A DNA stretch of 40,245 bases. It comes from Sphingomonas albertensis (GTDB lineage Bacteria > Pseudomonadota > Alphaproteobacteria > Sphingomonadales > Sphingomonadaceae). Of this stretch, positions 8,566-17,600 are shown one piece after another. The stretch is from the NCBI RefSeq assembly GCF_014358075.1, contig NZ_JACONT010000038.1, forward strand, positions 1-40,245, read 5' to 3'. Made by a program: the position numbers and the translations under genes. Each line of letters starts with the position of its first letter. Positions within the stretch are counted from its first letter, which is position 1. Below the pieces are notes generated by a model. That model had not been told where the DNA came from. It searched no databases and saw only the letters and a list, made by a program, of their open reading frames with translations.

Positions 8566-9098
8566 TACTTCTTCTTCCCTTCCTTGCGGAAGATGAACTC
8601 GCCGTCGTACTTGATGCCCTTGCCCTTGTAAGGCTCAGGCTTGCGCCACTGACGAATTTCCGCGGCCAGCTGACCGACCATCTGCTTGTCCGAACCCGAG
8701 ATCTCGATCGTCGTGTTGTCGGGGGTCTTGACTTCGATCCCCTCCGGCACGTCGATGTTGACGTCGTGGCTGTAGCCAAGCTGCAGCTTGAGGTTGCGAC
8801 CCTGCGCCGCGGCACGATAGCCGACACCGGTGATCAGCAGCTTCTTGGTGAAGCCTTCCGACACGCCGGTGACCAGGTTCTGCACCATGGTCCGCTGCAT
8901 GCCCCAGAACGCGCGCGCGCGCTTGGTGTCGTTGGCCGGCTGCACCGAAATGCCGCCGTCTTCGATCGTGTAGCTGATCTCGTCGCGAAGCGGCATCTTG
9001 AGGGTACCCTTGGGGCCCTTCATCGTCAGCTGCTTGTTCTCGATGGTCGGCGTGATGCCCGCCGGTACGGTGACCGGCTTCTTACCAATGCGGCTCAT
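8565..9098 (-). CDS. rplF: 50S ribosomal protein L6
   Basis: Large-subunit protein of 177 residues that lies near the factor-binding region and sarcin-ricin loop. It starts [14 protein letters not shown] and shows the repeated L6 fold. The C-terminal signature is [26 protein letters not shown]. One-base overlaps with rpsH upstream and rplR downstream give a tightly packed, coupled segment. Length matches the family. Confidence 0.97.
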   Translation of the reverse strand: MSRIGKKPVTVPAGITPTIENKQLTMKGPKGTLKMPLRDEISYTIEDGGISVQPANDTKRARAFWGMQRTMVQNLVTGVSEGFTKKLLITGVGYRAAAQGRNLKLQLGYSHDVNIDVPEGIEVKTPDNTTIEISGSDKQMVGQLAAEIRQWRKPEPYKGKGIKYDGEFIFRKEGKKK

Positions 9099-9493
9099 CA
9101 GAACACCTCCGCGAGGACTTCGCCGCCGACGTTCTGCTCGCGTGCTTCGGAATCCGAGAGCACGCCGCGGGGCGTCGAGACGATGGTGATGCCGAGGCCG
9201 TTACGAACGCGCGGGAGTTCCTGCGAGCCGGAATAGACGCGACGGCCGGGCTTCGAGACGCGCGCGACATGCTTGATCGCAGGCTGGCCCTCGAAATACT
9301 TCAGCTCGATGCGAAGGCCGGCCGCGGGGCCCATCTGCTCTTCGCTATAGCCACGGATATAGCCTTCGCGCTGCAGAACGTCGAGCACGCGGACGCGCAG
9401 CTTCGACGCCGGCGTGAGGACGGAGTCCTTCTTCGCGCGCTGGCCATTACGGATACGGGTGAGCAAATCACCCAGGGGATCGGTCACTGCCAT
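9098..9493 (-). CDS. rpsH: 30S ribosomal protein S8
   Basis: Primary 16S rRNA-binding protein of 131 residues. In enterobacteria it is also the translational repressor of the spc operon. It begins [20 protein letters not shown] and the C-terminal signature reads [12 protein letters not shown] with [19 protein letters not shown]. It overlaps rplF by one base. Whether S8 regulates this operon through a site near rplE, as in E. coli, cannot be decided from the sequence by eye. Confidence 0.97.
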   Translation of the reverse strand: MAVTDPLGDLLTRIRNGQRAKKDSVLTPASKLRVRVLDVLQREGYIRGYSEEQMGPAAGLRIELKYFEGQPAIKHVARVSKPGRRVYSGSQELPRVRNGLGITIVSTPRGVLSDSEAREQNVGGEVLAEVF

Positions 9494-9503
9494 GATTTAG
9501 TCC

Positions 9504-9809
9504 TTACCAGCTCGACTTCGTGACGCCGGGGATGAGGCCCTTGTTGGCCAGATCGCGCAGCTGAATACGGCAGAGCCGGAACTTGCGGTAATACGCGCGC
9601 GGGCGACCGGTCAGCTCGCACCGGTTCCGGATGCGGGTCGGGTTCGCGTTGCGCGGCAGTGCCGCCATCTTGAGGCGAGCGATCAGACGCTCACCATCGT
9701 CGAGCGTCTTGTCCGCTGCGATCGCCTTCAGTGCCGCGTACTTCGGGGCATACTGCTTGACCATGCGCTTGCGGCGCTCGTTCTTGTTGACTGAACTCAG
9801 TTTCGCCAT
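9504..9809 (-). CDS. rpsN: 30S ribosomal protein S14, zinc-independent form
   Basis: Small-subunit protein of 101 residues near the 3' major domain of 16S rRNA. It starts [20 protein letters not shown] and ends in the S14 signature [19 protein letters not shown] followed by [23 protein letters not shown]. The paired C-X2-C zinc ligands of the short form are absent and the length is that of the long, zinc-independent form. A 128-nt spacer holding a palindromic repeat separates it from rplE. Confidence 0.97.
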   Translation of the reverse strand: MAKLSSVNKNERRKRMVKQYAPKYAALKAIAADKTLDDGERLIARLKMAALPRNANPTRIRNRCELTGRPRAYYRKFRLCRIQLRDLANKGLIPGVTKSSW

Positions 9810-9832
9810 CGACTTAAGTTCTTTCTTTGCTA

Positions 9833-9931
9833 GCGCCCCTCCCGCTTGCGGGAGGGGTTGGGGGAGGGAAGGACCAACGCCTGTTAGGCGCGAGGCCCCT
9901 CCCCTGACCCCTCCCGCAAGCGGGAGGGGGA
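9833..9931. repeat. Inverted palindromic repeat between rplE and rpsN
   Basis: The outer arms CCCCTCCCGCTTGCGGGAGG and its mirror CCTCCCGCAAGCGGGAGGGG lie about 60 nt apart, each able to form its own hairpin. It occupies nearly the whole gap between rplE and rpsN, inside the spc operon, so it will be present in the mRNA. Confidence 0.8.
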
Positions 9932-9937
9932 CTTAGA

Positions 9938-10558
9938 TTAAGCTGCCTTCTTCTCGTCGGCAGCGTCGTCTTCGATCGGGAACGGGAAACCGAACAGACG
10001 CAGAAGCTCGCGAGCCTCGTCGTCGGTCTTTGCGGTCGTCGTCACGATCACATCCATGCCGCGGACCTTGTCGACCCGGTCATAGCTGATTTCTGGGAAC
10101 ACGATCTGCTCCTTGATACCGCAGGCGTAATTGCCACGGCCATCGAAGCTCTTCGGGTTGAGCCCGCGGAAATCGCGGACGCGGGGAAGAGCGATCGTGA
10201 TGAAACGGTCGAGAAACTCGTACATGCGCTCGCGGCGAAGGGTGACCTTCACGCCGATCGGCATGCCTTCACGCAGCTTGAACTGCGCGATCGACTTCTT
10301 GGCCTTCGTCACGACAGGCTTCTGGCCGGCGATCAGCTCCATTTCGGAAGCAGCCTGGTCGACCTTCTTCTTGTCCTGTGTGGCTTCGCCGACGCCCATG
10401 TTCAGCACGATCTTGTCGAGCCGCGGGATCTCCATGACGTTCTTGTAACCGAACTTCTCGGTCATCGCCTTGATGATCGTCTCGTCGTACAGCTTGCGCA
10501 TCCGCGCAACGTAGACGGCCTCGGTGCCGGCTTGCTCGCCAGTGTTCTGATCAACCAT
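9938..10558 (-). CDS. rplE: 50S ribosomal protein L5
   Basis: 5S rRNA-binding protein of 206 residues that contacts the P-site tRNA. Core signatures are [22 protein letters not shown] and [24 protein letters not shown]. It is longer than E. coli L5 (179) at both ends: a polar start ([15 protein letters not shown]) and a charged tail ([13 protein letters not shown]). The first eight bases overlap the rplX stop, so the start could also be at a later Met, but the ATG at 10558 overlaps in a way typical of coupling. Confidence 0.96.
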   Translation of the reverse strand: MVDQNTGEQAGTEAVYVARMRKLYDETIIKAMTEKFGYKNVMEIPRLDKIVLNMGVGEATQDKKKVDQAASEMELIAGQKPVVTKAKKSIAQFKLREGMPIGVKVTLRRERMYEFLDRFITIALPRVRDFRGLNPKSFDGRGNYACGIKEQIVFPEISYDRVDKVRGMDVIVTTTAKTDDEARELLRLFGFPFPIEDDAADEKKAA

Positions 10559-10868
10559 TGATCTTCTCCCCGGTCTTGACGGCGACGCGGACCTTCTTGC
10601 CGTCCTGCTCCTCGAAGCGGACGCGGGTCGGCTTGCCGTCGGCGGTCACGTGCGCGACCTTCGAAACGTGCATCGGTGCTTCCTTGCGGATCAGGCCACC
10701 CTGCGGGTCACCCTGAGTCGGCTTGGTGTGGCGCACGGCGATGTTGACGCCCGATACGACGACCTTGTCGGTCTTCGGCATGGAGACGGTGACTTCACCG
10801 GTCTTGCCCTTGTCCTTGCCGGACAGGACGATGACCTTGTCACCCTTCTTGATACGCTGCGACGCCAT
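10551..10868 (-). CDS. rplX: 50S ribosomal protein L24
   Basis: Assembly initiator protein of the large subunit, 105 residues. It contains a clear KOW motif near the start ([20 protein letters not shown]) and the usual [17 protein letters not shown] end. It overlaps rplN by one base and rplE by eight. Length and order are standard. Confidence 0.97.
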   Translation of the reverse strand: MASQRIKKGDKVIVLSGKDKGKTGEVTVSMPKTDKVVVSGVNIAVRHTKPTQGDPQGGLIRKEAPMHVSKVAHVTADGKPTRVRFEEQDGKKVRVAVKTGEKING

Positions 10869-11236
10869 TACAGCACCTCCGGCGCGAGGCTGATGATCTT
10901 CATGTGCTTCTTACCGCGCAGCTCGCGAACGACTGGGCCGAAGATACGGGTGCCGATCGGCTCCTCGTTCTTGTTGACCAGCACCGCGGCATTGCCGTCG
11001 AAGCGGATGACCGTACCGTCTGCACGACGGATATCCTTGGCGGTACGCACGATCACCGCGCGGTGAACGTCGCCCTTCTTCACACGGCCACGTGGCTGCG
11101 CTTCCTTGATGCTGACGACGATGATGTCGCCAACGCCTGCAACACGACGCTTGGAACCCCCAAGCACCTTGATGCACTGCACCCGCTTCGCGCCGCTGTT
11201 GTCAGCGACGTCGAGATTGGACTGCATCTGGATCAT
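10868..11236 (-). CDS. rplN: 50S ribosomal protein L14
   Basis: Large-subunit protein of 122 residues at the subunit interface (bridge B8), also the docking site for RsfS. It starts [20 protein letters not shown], followed by [20 protein letters not shown] and a core ending [15 protein letters not shown], all diagnostic. A 236-nt spacer with an inverted repeat separates it from rpsQ, which is longer than usual for this operon. Confidence 0.98.
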   Translation of the reverse strand: MIQMQSNLDVADNSGAKRVQCIKVLGGSKRRVAGVGDIIVVSIKEAQPRGRVKKGDVHRAVIVRTAKDIRRADGTVIRFDGNAAVLVNKNEEPIGTRIFGPVVRELRGKKHMKIISLAPEVL

Positions 11237-11378
11237 GGATCCGTATCCCTTCTCTGTCTCTGGGGTCGATACCGACCGAACCCCGCCTAAAAAATCACCC
11301 CGCCGCGGACGAACCGCAACGGGGAGGAGCGGTCGCTTAGCCGTTCCACTCGTATTTCACAAGAACGATCTCGCTACC

Positions 11379-11458
11379 GTCATCCCAGCGAAAGCTGGGA
11401 TATCCCGGTAACGAAGTCCGTCCCTGCCGCACGAGACCCCAGCTTTCGCTGGGGTGAC
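11379..11458. repeat. Inverted palindromic repeat between rpsQ and rplN
   Basis: GTCATCCCAGCGAAAGCTGGG on the left, split here as GTCATCC and CAGCGAAAGCTG, faces CCCAGCTTTCGCTGGG and GGTGAC on the right with about 40 nt between. Each arm is a hairpin. It lies in the transcript between two ribosomal protein genes. The rest of the 236-nt spacer shows nothing else I recognise. Confidence 0.8.
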
Positions 11459-11472
11459 GTACGTTTGAAAGT

Positions 11473-11745
11473 TCAGCCCTCGGCCGAAGCCCGCTCCGGC
11501 GTCGCGTGGGTGTTGACCCGCTCGATCACCTTCCAGGTCTTCAGCTTGGAGATCGGTGCGGTCTCTTCGATCCGCACGGTCTCGCCCTGCTTGAACTCGT
11601 TGCTCTCGTCATGAGCATGATACTTCTTCGAGCGACGGATGATCTTCCCGTAGAGCGGGTGCTTCACCTTACGCTCGACGTTCACGACCACCGTCTTGTC
11701 GCCCTTGTCGGACACGACCAGACCGGTCAGCACGCGCTTCGGCAT
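11473..11745 (-). CDS. rpsQ: 30S ribosomal protein S17
   Basis: Primary 16S rRNA-binding protein with an OB fold, 90 residues. It starts [20 protein letters not shown], with the family stretches [20 protein letters not shown] and [17 protein letters not shown]. The frame is open upstream, but the ATG at 11745 is preceded by AAGGAACG and gives the normal length. A short extra tail after residue 78 is variable in the family. Confidence 0.97.
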   Translation of the reverse strand: MPKRVLTGLVVSDKGDKTVVVNVERKVKHPLYGKIIRRSKKYHAHDESNEFKQGETVRIEETAPISKLKTWKVIERVNTHATPERASAEG

Positions 11746-11755
11746 GATACGTTCC

Positions 11756-11962
11756 TTACTTCGCGGCTTCAGCGCTGGTGCGCTGAGCCTGCAGGGTCTT
11801 GATGCGAGCGATGTCGCGGCGGACCTCACGAACGCGGCTCGGCTTTTCGAGCTGGTTCGTGGCGGCCTGGAAGCGCAGGTTGAACTGCTCGCGCTTCAGT
11901 TCGCCAAGCGACTCCGACAGCTGGTCGTCGCTCTTGGTCTTCATGTCGTCGATACGAGCCAT
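11756..11962 (-). CDS. rpmC: 50S ribosomal protein L29
   Basis: Small helical protein of 68 residues near the peptide exit tunnel, where it helps to dock trigger factor and SRP in other bacteria. It starts [20 protein letters not shown] and shows the family core [20 protein letters not shown] followed by [15 protein letters not shown]. The longer open frame upstream runs into rplP and is not used. It starts 4 nt after rplP ends. Confidence 0.96.
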   Translation of the reverse strand: MARIDDMKTKSDDQLSESLGELKREQFNLRFQAATNQLEKPSRVREVRRDIARIKTLQAQRTSAEAAK

Positions 11963-11966
11963 GATC

Positions 11967-12401
11967 TTACTCGCCTCCCAGATGCGAGGTGTCGCCCAAG
12001 CGGGCAACGACCTTTACCTTGATCGGCAGCTTCATGGCCGCCCGCTCGAACGCCTCGGCGGCGATCTTGCCGTCGACGCCGTCGAGCTCGAACAGGATCC
12101 GACCCGGCTTGACGCGAGCGGCCCAGTATTCCGGCGCACCCTTGCCCTTACCCATGCGGACTTCGGCTGGCTTTCCCGAGACCGGAAGGTCTGGGAAAAT
12201 GCGGATCCACAAACGCCCCTGGCGCTTCATGTGACGCGTGATCGCGCGGCGGGCCGCCTCGATCTGGCGTGCGGTGATCCGGTCGGGTTCCATCGCCTTG
12301 AGGCCGTAAGAGCCGAAATTGAGCGAGAAGCCACTCTTGGCGTCGCCCGAAATCTTGCCCTTGAAGGCCTTCCGGAACTTGGTCTTTTTTGGTTGCAGCA
12401 T
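11967..12401 (-). CDS. rplP: 50S ribosomal protein L16
   Basis: Large-subunit protein of 144 residues close to the A-site tRNA and peptidyl transferase centre. It starts [20 protein letters not shown] and contains the L16 signatures [20 protein letters not shown] and [19 protein letters not shown]. The hydroxylated arginine of the family lies in the GKGKG loop region; modification cannot be read from DNA. Length and order are standard. Confidence 0.98.
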   Translation of the reverse strand: MLQPKKTKFRKAFKGKISGDAKSGFSLNFGSYGLKAMEPDRITARQIEAARRAITRHMKRQGRLWIRIFPDLPVSGKPAEVRMGKGKGAPEYWAARVKPGRILFELDGVDGKIAAEAFERAAMKLPIKVKVVARLGDTSHLGGE

Positions 12402-12416
12402 GTCTGTTCCTGCCCC

Positions 12417-13124
12417 TTAGCGACGATCGTCGCGCTGCGGCCGCACGCCGGAGGTTTGAGCCTCCATCATGATGCGGTCGTACGACGTCGGATCGTTGCC
12501 GAGAATCTCGCCCTTGAAGACCCAGACCTTCACGCCGCAAACGCCGTAGGACGTGTGCGCCGTAGCCTCGGCATAATCGATGTTCGCGCGCAGCGTGTGC
12601 AACGGAACCCGACCCTCACGATAGCTCTCCGACCGTGCGATCTCGGCGCCGCCAAGACGGCCGCCGCAGTTCACCCGGATGCCCTCGGCACCGAGACGCA
12701 TCGCCGACTGGACCGCACGCTTCATGGCGCGACGGAAGGCGATACGACGCTCGAGCTGATCGGCGATGCCCTGCGCGACGAGACGCGCATCGACTTCCGG
12801 CTTGCGGATCTCGACGATGTTCAGCGACACGGTCGACGACGTCATCTTGCCGATCGTCGAACGCAGCTTCTCGATGTCCGCACCCTTCTTGCCGATGATC
12901 ACGCCGGGGCGTGCAGCGAAGATGGAGATGCGGGCTAGCTTGGCCGGACGCTCGATGACCACCTTGGAGATCGCGGCCTGCGGCAGCGTCTTCATGATGA
13001 ATGCGCGGATCTTGAGATCCTCGAGCAGGAGCCGACCATAGTCGGCGCCTTCGGCGTACCAGCGGCTATCCCAGGTACGGTTGATCTGCAGACGCAGACC
13101 GATGGGGTTGCTCTTCTGACCCAT
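12417..13124 (-). CDS. rpsC: 30S ribosomal protein S3
   Basis: Small-subunit protein of 235 residues that forms part of the mRNA entry tunnel. It starts [20 protein letters not shown] and carries a KH domain with the GKKG loop in [17 protein letters not shown]. The C-terminal domain has [19 protein letters not shown] and [16 protein letters not shown]. It overlaps rplV by one base. Length is normal. Confidence 0.98.
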   Translation of the reverse strand: MGQKSNPIGLRLQINRTWDSRWYAEGADYGRLLLEDLKIRAFIMKTLPQAAISKVVIERPAKLARISIFAARPGVIIGKKGADIEKLRSTIGKMTSSTVSLNIVEIRKPEVDARLVAQGIADQLERRIAFRRAMKRAVQSAMRLGAEGIRVNCGGRLGGAEIARSESYREGRVPLHTLRANIDYAEATAHTSYGVCGVKVWVFKGEILGNDPTSYDRIMMEAQTSGVRPQRDDRR

Positions 13125-13501
13125 TATGCTTCTTCCTGCTCGCGCACGACGATGCGCAGACGGCTGAATGGCTTGAGAATGCGGGTCGACTTGCCGCGGC
13201 CGCGGGTAGCGAAGCGCTTCATCGTGATCGACTTGCCGACCGAAGCCTCGGCGACGACGAGGGCGTCGACGTCGAGGTTATGGTTGTTCTCGGCGTTGGC
13301 GATGGCCGAGGCCAGCACCTTGCGCGCTTCGATCGCCATGCCCTTGGTCGAGAAGGCGAGGATGTTCATCGCATCGCCGACCTTCTTGCCACGGATCAGC
13401 GCAGCCACGAGGCCGAGCTTCTGCGCGGAACCACGGATCTGCGTACCGACCGAAAGCGCCTCGTTGTCCGCGACCTTGCGCGGGCTGACTTGCTTAGACA
13501 T
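13124..13501 (-). CDS. rplV: 50S ribosomal protein L22
   Basis: Large-subunit protein of 125 residues that lines the narrow part of the exit tunnel with a long beta hairpin. Core signatures include [39 protein letters not shown] and the loop region [20 protein letters not shown]. It overlaps rpsS upstream and rpsC downstream by one base each, so translation is likely coupled through this stretch. Confidence 0.97.
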   Translation of the reverse strand: MSKQVSPRKVADNEALSVGTQIRGSAQKLGLVAALIRGKKVGDAMNILAFSTKGMAIEARKVLASAIANAENNHNLDVDALVVAEASVGKSITMKRFATRGRGKSTRILKPFSRLRIVVREQEEA

Positions 13502-13776
13502 CAGCGCTTGCCCTTCTTGTCGGCGGAGTGGCCGGGGAAGTAGCGCGTGGGCGCGAACTCACCGAGCTTCATGCCGACCATGTCTTCGTTGACCGAGACG
13601 GGCACGAACTTGCGGCCGTTATAGACGTTGAACGTGAGACCCACGAACGACGGCAGGATCGTCGAGCGACGCGACCAGGTCTTGATCGGCGAACGCGCGT
13701 TGGTGTCCTGGGCGGTTTCTGCCTTCTTGAGCAGATGAAGGTCCACGAAGGGGCCCTTCCAGACTGAACGAGCCAT
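13501..13776 (-). CDS. rpsS: 30S ribosomal protein S19
   Basis: Small-subunit head protein of 91 residues, complexed with S13. It starts [20 protein letters not shown], with the family stretch [20 protein letters not shown] and [21 protein letters not shown]. It overlaps rplV by one base and begins 1 nt after rplB. Confidence 0.98.
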   Translation of the reverse strand: MARSVWKGPFVDLHLLKKAETAQDTNARSPIKTWSRRSTILPSFVGLTFNVYNGRKFVPVSVNEDMVGMKLGEFAPTRYFPGHSADKKGKR

Positions 13777-13777
13777 G

Positions 13778-14617
13778 TTAGCCCTTCCTCTTCGTCGAAT
13801 GACGCGACCGGATGATCATCTTGTCGGTCGACTTGTTATGACGCGTGCGCGCACCCTTCGTCGGCTTGCCCCAAGGCGTAACCGGATGACGGCCACCCGA
13901 GGTACGGCCTTCACCACCGCCATGCGGATGGTCGACCGGGTTCTTGGCGACGCCGCGCGTCAGAGGACGGATGCCCATCCAGCGCGAACGGCCTGCCTTG
14001 CCCAGGTTCTGGTTCTGGTTGTCGGGGTTCGAGACCGCGCCAACCGTCGCCATGCAATCGCTGCGGATGTAGCGCTGCTCGCCCGAGTTCAGGCGGACCA
14101 TCACCATGCCCTTGTCGCGACCGACGACCTGCACGTACGTGCCGGCCGAACGGGCGATCTGGCCACCCTTCATCGGCTTCATCTCCACGTTGTGGACGAT
14201 GGTGCCGACCGGCATCTGACCGAGTTCCATGGCATTGCCTGGCTTCACGTCGGTCTTCTTGGCCGCGAGAACCTTGTCGCCGACCGCCAGACGCTGTGGC
14301 GCCAGGATGTAGGCGAGTTCCTCGTCCGGGTACTTGACCAGGGCGATGAACGCGGTGCGGTTGGGATCATACTCGATCCGCTCGACGGTGCCTTCGACGT
14401 CCCACTTGCGACGCTTGAAGTCGATGTAGCGGTACTTCTGCTTGTGACCGCCGGCGATGCCGCGCGAGGTCACATGGCCCTTGTTGTTACGACCGCCGGT
14501 CTTGTGCTTACCTTCGGTCAGCGCCTTGACGGGGCGACCCTTCCAGAGCGACGACTTGTCGACCAGGATGAGACCGCGGCGTGCCGGCGATGTCGGATTA
14601 TAATGCTTGAGTGCCAT
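13778..14617 (-). CDS. rplB: 50S ribosomal protein L2
   Basis: Universally conserved large-subunit protein of 279 residues needed for subunit association and peptidyl transfer. It starts [20 protein letters not shown]. The signature [20 protein letters not shown] near residue 220 contains the histidine implicated in peptidyl transferase activity. The basic ending [11 protein letters not shown] is typical. The start is close to rplW, 4 nt away. Confidence 0.98.
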   Translation of the reverse strand: MALKHYNPTSPARRGLILVDKSSLWKGRPVKALTEGKHKTGGRNNKGHVTSRGIAGGHKQKYRYIDFKRRKWDVEGTVERIEYDPNRTAFIALVKYPDEELAYILAPQRLAVGDKVLAAKKTDVKPGNAMELGQMPVGTIVHNVEMKPMKGGQIARSAGTYVQVVGRDKGMVMVRLNSGEQRYIRSDCMATVGAVSNPDNQNQNLGKAGRSRWMGIRPLTRGVAKNPVDHPHGGGEGRTSGGRHPVTPWGKPTKGARTRHNKSTDKMIIRSRHSTKRKG

Positions 14618-14621
14618 GGCC

Positions 14622-14936
14622 TCAGATCCCCGTCGTCACGTCGATGGACTGACCGTCCTTCAACGTCACGATTGCCTTTTTCATGTCGGAGCGCGAGTAG
14701 TTCGTGCCCTTCCACTTCTTGGTCTTGCCCTTCTGGACGAGCGTGTTCACGCCGACGACGTTCACGTCGAACAGCGCCTCAACGGCCGCCTTGATCTCGG
14801 GCTTCGTGGCATCGTTCGATACCTTGAACACAACCGCGTTGAACTCCGACAGGGTCGTCGTCTTCTCGGTGATGTGCGGGGCCAGGATAACGTCGTAATG
14901 ACGATTATCGATGCCCGCCTTCTGCTTCTTAGCCAT
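14622..14936 (-). CDS. rplW: 50S ribosomal protein L23
   Basis: Exit-tunnel-rim protein of 104 residues that docks trigger factor and SRP. It contains [20 protein letters not shown] and the later [20 protein letters not shown], both typical. It overlaps the last bases of rplD by eight. Confidence 0.97.
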   Translation of the reverse strand: MAKKQKAGIDNRHYDVILAPHITEKTTTLSEFNAVVFKVSNDATKPEIKAAVEALFDVNVVGVNTLVQKGKTKKWKGTNYSRSDMKKAIVTLKDGQSIDVTTGI

Positions 14937-15555
14937 GGAAGCGCGCCTCCAGCTTTTCGACAGCGGCGCGCGTCAGCACCAGCGTGTCATGCTTCAGGAT
15001 GTCGTAAACGTTCGCGCCGGCAGCCGGCATCACGTTCACTTCGTACAGGTTGCCCGCAGCGAATGCGAAGCTGGTGTCGACCATGTCGCCGTCGATGACC
15101 AGCGCACGCTTGCCGAAGCCGAGCTTTGCGAGATCGCCCTGCAGCGTCTTGGTCTTGCCACCCTCGACAGCCAGGCTGTCCATGATGACCAGCGAACCCG
15201 CCTTGGCGTGGCTGCTCAGAGCCATCCGCAGGCCGAGCGAGCGAACCTTCTTGTTCAGCGACGGGTTGAAGTCACGGACGCGGGCGCCGTGTGCCTTACC
15301 ACCACCGATGAACACAGGGGCGCGACGATCGCCGTGACGAGCCGTACCGCCGCCCTTCTGGCGACCGAACTTCTTGCCGGTGCGTGCGACGTCTGCGCGC
15401 TCACGGGTACCACGAGCCGTCTCGCGACGCTTCTCGAGCTGCCAGGTGACGACACGGTGCAGGATGTCGGCGCGCGGATCGAGGCCGAAGACCTCGTCGT
15501 TGAGCTCGATGTCCGCTGCGTCAGTGCCGGCGAAAGATGAAACCTTGATCTTCAC
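14929..15555 (-). CDS. rplD: 50S ribosomal protein L4
   Basis: Large-subunit protein of 208 residues whose extended loop reaches the exit tunnel. In gammaproteobacteria it also represses the S10 operon. Signatures are [20 protein letters not shown] and [21 protein letters not shown] start at the GTG at 15555 ([18 protein letters not shown]), 2 nt after the rplC stop and preceded by the strong Shine-Dalgarno GGAGGGC. The longer open frame upstream overlaps rplC and is not used. Whether L4 autoregulates here is unknown; the structured spacer upstream of rplC would be one place to look. Confidence 0.96.
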   Translation of the reverse strand: MKIKVSSFAGTDAADIELNDEVFGLDPRADILHRVVTWQLEKRRETARGTRERADVARTGKKFGRQKGGGTARHGDRRAPVFIGGGKAHGARVRDFNPSLNKKVRSLGLRMALSSHAKAGSLVIMDSLAVEGGKTKTLQGDLAKLGFGKRALVIDGDMVDTSFAFAAGNLYEVNVMPAAGANVYDILKHDTLVLTRAAVEKLEARFHG

Positions 15556-15557
15556 GC

Positions 15558-16304
15558 TCAGCCCTCCTGGCCGTCGGCTGCAGGTGCGTCGGTCGTTTCG
15601 GCCGGCGTGTCTGCTGCGGTGTTGCTGTTTGCGGTCTTGAGACCGGCGGGGAACGGTGCGTCGGCGTGGCGCGCGACCTTCACCGAGTCCTTGACGAAGA
15701 GCCAGCCGCCCTTGGAGCCAGGAACCGAACCCTTGACGAACAGGAGACCACGCTCGACGTCCGTCGATACGATCTCGAGGTTCTGCTGGGTGCGATACTT
15801 GTCGCCCATGTGGCCGGCCATCTTCTTGTTCTTGAAGACCTTGCCTGGATCCTGGCGCTGACCGGTCGAACCGAGCGAACGGTGCGAGACCGACACGCCG
15901 TGGGTTGCCCGCAGACCGCCGAAGCCCCAACGCTTCATGCCGCCCTGGAAGCCCTTACCCTGGGTCTTGCCCTGGATATCGACGATCTGACCTGCGACGT
16001 AGTGGTCGGCCGAAATCTCGGCGCCGACGTCGAGCAGGCCGTCTGCGTTCACGCGGAACTCATGGACGACAGCCTTGGGCTCCACTTCGGCCTTGCCGAA
16101 ATGGCCGCGCTGCGGCTTTGCGACATTCTTCGACTTGGCGACACCTGCACCAAGCTGGACGGCAGTGTAGCCGTCACGATCCATTTCGCGAACGGAAACG
16201 ACCTGATTGCCTTCGAGTGCCAGAACGGTGACCGGCACGTGCCGACCATCTTCCTGGAACAGGCGGGTCATCCCCATCTTCTTCGCGATCACGCCAGTAC
16301 GCAT
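15558..16304 (-). CDS. rplC: 50S ribosomal protein L3 with acidic C-terminal tail
   Basis: Assembly-initiating large-subunit protein of 248 residues whose long loop approaches the peptidyl transferase centre. It starts [20 protein letters not shown]. The glutamine-methylation region [15 protein letters not shown] with [21 protein letters not shown] is clear. The ATG at 16304 has the Shine-Dalgarno AGGAAGGG upstream. After the core there is a tail of about 30 residues rich in Ala, Thr, Asp and Glu (ending [10 protein letters not shown]), not found in E. coli L3. A 288-nt structured spacer separates it from rpsJ. Confidence 0.97.
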   Translation of the reverse strand: MRTGVIAKKMGMTRLFQEDGRHVPVTVLALEGNQVVSVREMDRDGYTAVQLGAGVAKSKNVAKPQRGHFGKAEVEPKAVVHEFRVNADGLLDVGAEISADHYVAGQIVDIQGKTQGKGFQGGMKRWGFGGLRATHGVSVSHRSLGSTGQRQDPGKVFKNKKMAGHMGDKYRTQQNLEIVSTDVERGLLFVKGSVPGSKGGWLFVKDSVKVARHADAPFPAGLKTANSNTAADTPAETTDAPAADGQEG

Positions 16305-16592
16305 GATCTTGTCCCTTCCTAGACAGAGGCCCCGTCGGACTATTCCTCGGGGGCTTGCGGACCATGTCCGGAGCGAGCTCCATGATGCGTCCACCTGACC
16401 CCATCCCCGGCAAAAGCCCTGAATGGAGTCGGTTCAACCCGGTAAATACGAAACGTGCCCCCGTCCCGGGCTGGTGCCTCTGCAAATGCGGAAGCGTGAC
16501 GGGGGACGCTGCCCCGTCGGTTTTCACCGACGGCGGTATCCCAATGTAGAGCGGCGCGGGCCCATTGCTGGTCGACCCCCCCGCGCCAGCCC
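16305..16592 (-). promoter_or_regulatory. Structured mRNA spacer between rpsJ and rplC; candidate ribosomal-protein-responsive RNA
   Basis: This gap is far longer than the usual rpsJ-rplC junction and carries no credible gene. On the transcript strand it has a perfect 8-bp hairpin CCGTCGGT/ACCGACGG closed by a GAAA tetraloop (16514-16533). Upstream, GGCGCGGG pairs with CCCGCGCC across about 17 nt. Downstream, G/C-rich segments (GGGGCAGCGTCCCC and GGGACGGGGGC) can pair in more than one way. GNRA loops on perfect stems are common in functional RNAs. L4 controls the S10 operon from a leader in enterobacteria; a comparable role here is only a hypothesis. Confidence 0.4.
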
Positions 16593-16901
16593 TTAGGCCA
16601 GCTTGATCTCTACGTCCACCCCTGCTGCGAGGTCCAGCTTCATGAGCGCATCGACCGTCTGCGGCGTCGGCTGGACGATATCCAGCATACGCTTGTACGT
16701 GCGCACCTCGAACTGCTCGCGCGACTTCTTGTCGATGTGCGGGCCGCGGTTCACGGTGAACTTTTCGATGCGCGTCGGAAGGGGAATCGGACCGCGGATG
16801 AGCGCGCCGGTGCGGCGTGCGGTGTCGGCGATGTCGCCGGTGGCCTGATCGAGCACACGGTGATCGAACGCCTTCAGACGAATGCGGATATTGCTGTCCA
16901 T
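16593..16901 (-). CDS. rpsJ: 30S ribosomal protein S10 (NusE)
   Basis: Small-subunit protein of 102 residues that also acts as NusE in transcription antitermination and in NusG-mediated coupling. It starts [20 protein letters not shown] and contains [20 protein letters not shown] and the ending VDVEIKLA. The frame is open for 25 more codons upstream, but the ATG at 16901 gives the family length. It is the first gene after a good promoter candidate at 16973-17001. Confidence 0.98.
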   Translation of the reverse strand: MDSNIRIRLKAFDHRVLDQATGDIADTARRTGALIRGPIPLPTRIEKFTVNRGPHIDKKSREQFEVRTYKRMLDIVQPTPQTVDALMKLDLAAGVDVEIKLA

Positions 16902-16972
16902 AGTCCCTACCGATGCGAAAGAGCGGGCCCGTTTCCGGGCTCTTGCTGGTTGATGTTTAAACCGAAGGCGGG

Positions 16973-17001
16973 CCATTACGGGAGAGTCGGTTGAAATGCA
17001 A
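16973..17001 (-). promoter_or_regulatory. Promoter candidate for the S10-spc operon
   Basis: On the minus strand TTGCAT and TAATGG are separated by exactly 17 nt, a good fit to a housekeeping sigma promoter, about 72 nt upstream of rpsJ. A stem-loop with AGAGC and GCTCT arms follows in the leader. The insertion with the DUF559 gene begins about 50 bases further upstream, so the operon keeps its own promoter although it is cut off from tuf. Confidence 0.55.
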
Positions 17002-17053
17002 CCGGGGGTTGCGGGTTTTCCGGCTCGATCTGTCGAACACCATGCTACCCATC

Positions 17054-17106
17054 GATCCTCCCCCGCCAGGGGGAGGTGGCACGCGAAGCGTGACGGAGGG
17101 GGAGGA
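17054..17106 (+). repeat. Family A palindromic repeat, left end of the DUF559 unit
   Basis: The stem CCTCCCCC/GGGGGAGG (17057-17076) is followed by the second stem CACGC-GAA-GCGTG (17080-17092) and the end ACGGAGGGGGAGGA. The terminal GGAGG doubles as the Shine-Dalgarno of the DUF559 gene that starts six bases later. The unit is in the opposite orientation to the one at 17490-17541. Confidence 0.85.
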
Positions 17107-17111
17107 AAGTG

Positions 17112-17486
17112 ATGCGGCTCGAAGGATCCCTACAAGGTCACACCAAAGCCAAGCGCCTGCGAAAGCAGATGAGCCCACCGGAGATCGCCCTCTGGTTAGC
17201 GTTGCGAGCCAACGAAGAAGGCCTCCGCTTCCGAAAGCAATACGCAGCCGGACCCTACGTCCTAGACTTCTACTGCGCCCCAGCCCGACTCGCGATCGAG
17301 GTCGACGGCGAAGCCCACAACCACGGCAACCGCCCCGAAAGAGACGCAACCCGCGACGCCTGGCTAGTCGCCCAAAACATCCAAGTCCTCCGCTACCCAG
17401 CCCGAGAAATGCTGGCAAACCTAGACGACGTCGTCCGCCAGATCACGTCCATCGCACTCCAACGCCGAACCACCATCGAGAGCTAA
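17112..17486 (+). CDS. DUF559 (Vsr/PD-(D/E)XK-like) endonuclease-domain protein, bracketed by inverted repeats
   Basis: Small protein of 124 residues. The core reads [21 protein letters not shown] (here D52, then E63-V-D65-G with H69), followed by [20 protein letters not shown], the usual DUF559 pattern related to Vsr and restriction-type nuclease folds. The active-site Asp and Glu are present, so it may be catalytically competent. The ATG at 17112 is six bases after GGAGG; an in-frame GTG at 17109 is also possible. The gene runs against the S10/str operons. It is enclosed by two family A repeats in inverted orientation, six bases before the start and a few bases after the stop. Function unknown; I infer a link with repeat mobility or maintenance. 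Confidence 0.85.
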   Translation: MRLEGSLQGHTKAKRLRKQMSPPEIALWLALRANEEGLRFRKQYAAGPYVLDFYCAPARLAIEVDGEAHNHGNRPERDATRDAWLVAQNIQVLRYPAREMLANLDDVVRQITSIALQRRTTIES

Positions 17487-17489
17487 TCG

Positions 17490-17541
17490 CCCCCTCCCCC
17501 TCCGACGCCTCCGGCGCCACCTCCCCCTAGCGGGGGAGGAT
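17490..17541 (-). repeat. Family A palindromic repeat, right end of the DUF559 unit
   Basis: This is a mirror of the left unit. On the minus strand it reads CCTCCCCC/GGGGGAGG, then a second stem GCGCC-GGA-GGCG(T), then GGAGGGGGAGG. The second stem differs from the left copy but keeps base pairing. It begins within about five bases of the DUF559 stop codon. Confidence 0.85.
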
Positions 17542-17600
17542 TGTAAGTTGCTGGCTCGCCCCCATTGGCTCCCCCTTGTGCTAAGTGGCTATCGCATCAC

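Noticed and set aside
17054..17541. Family A repeats as a CRISPR array
   Set aside because: The units are few, inverted relative to each other and without regular unique spacers.
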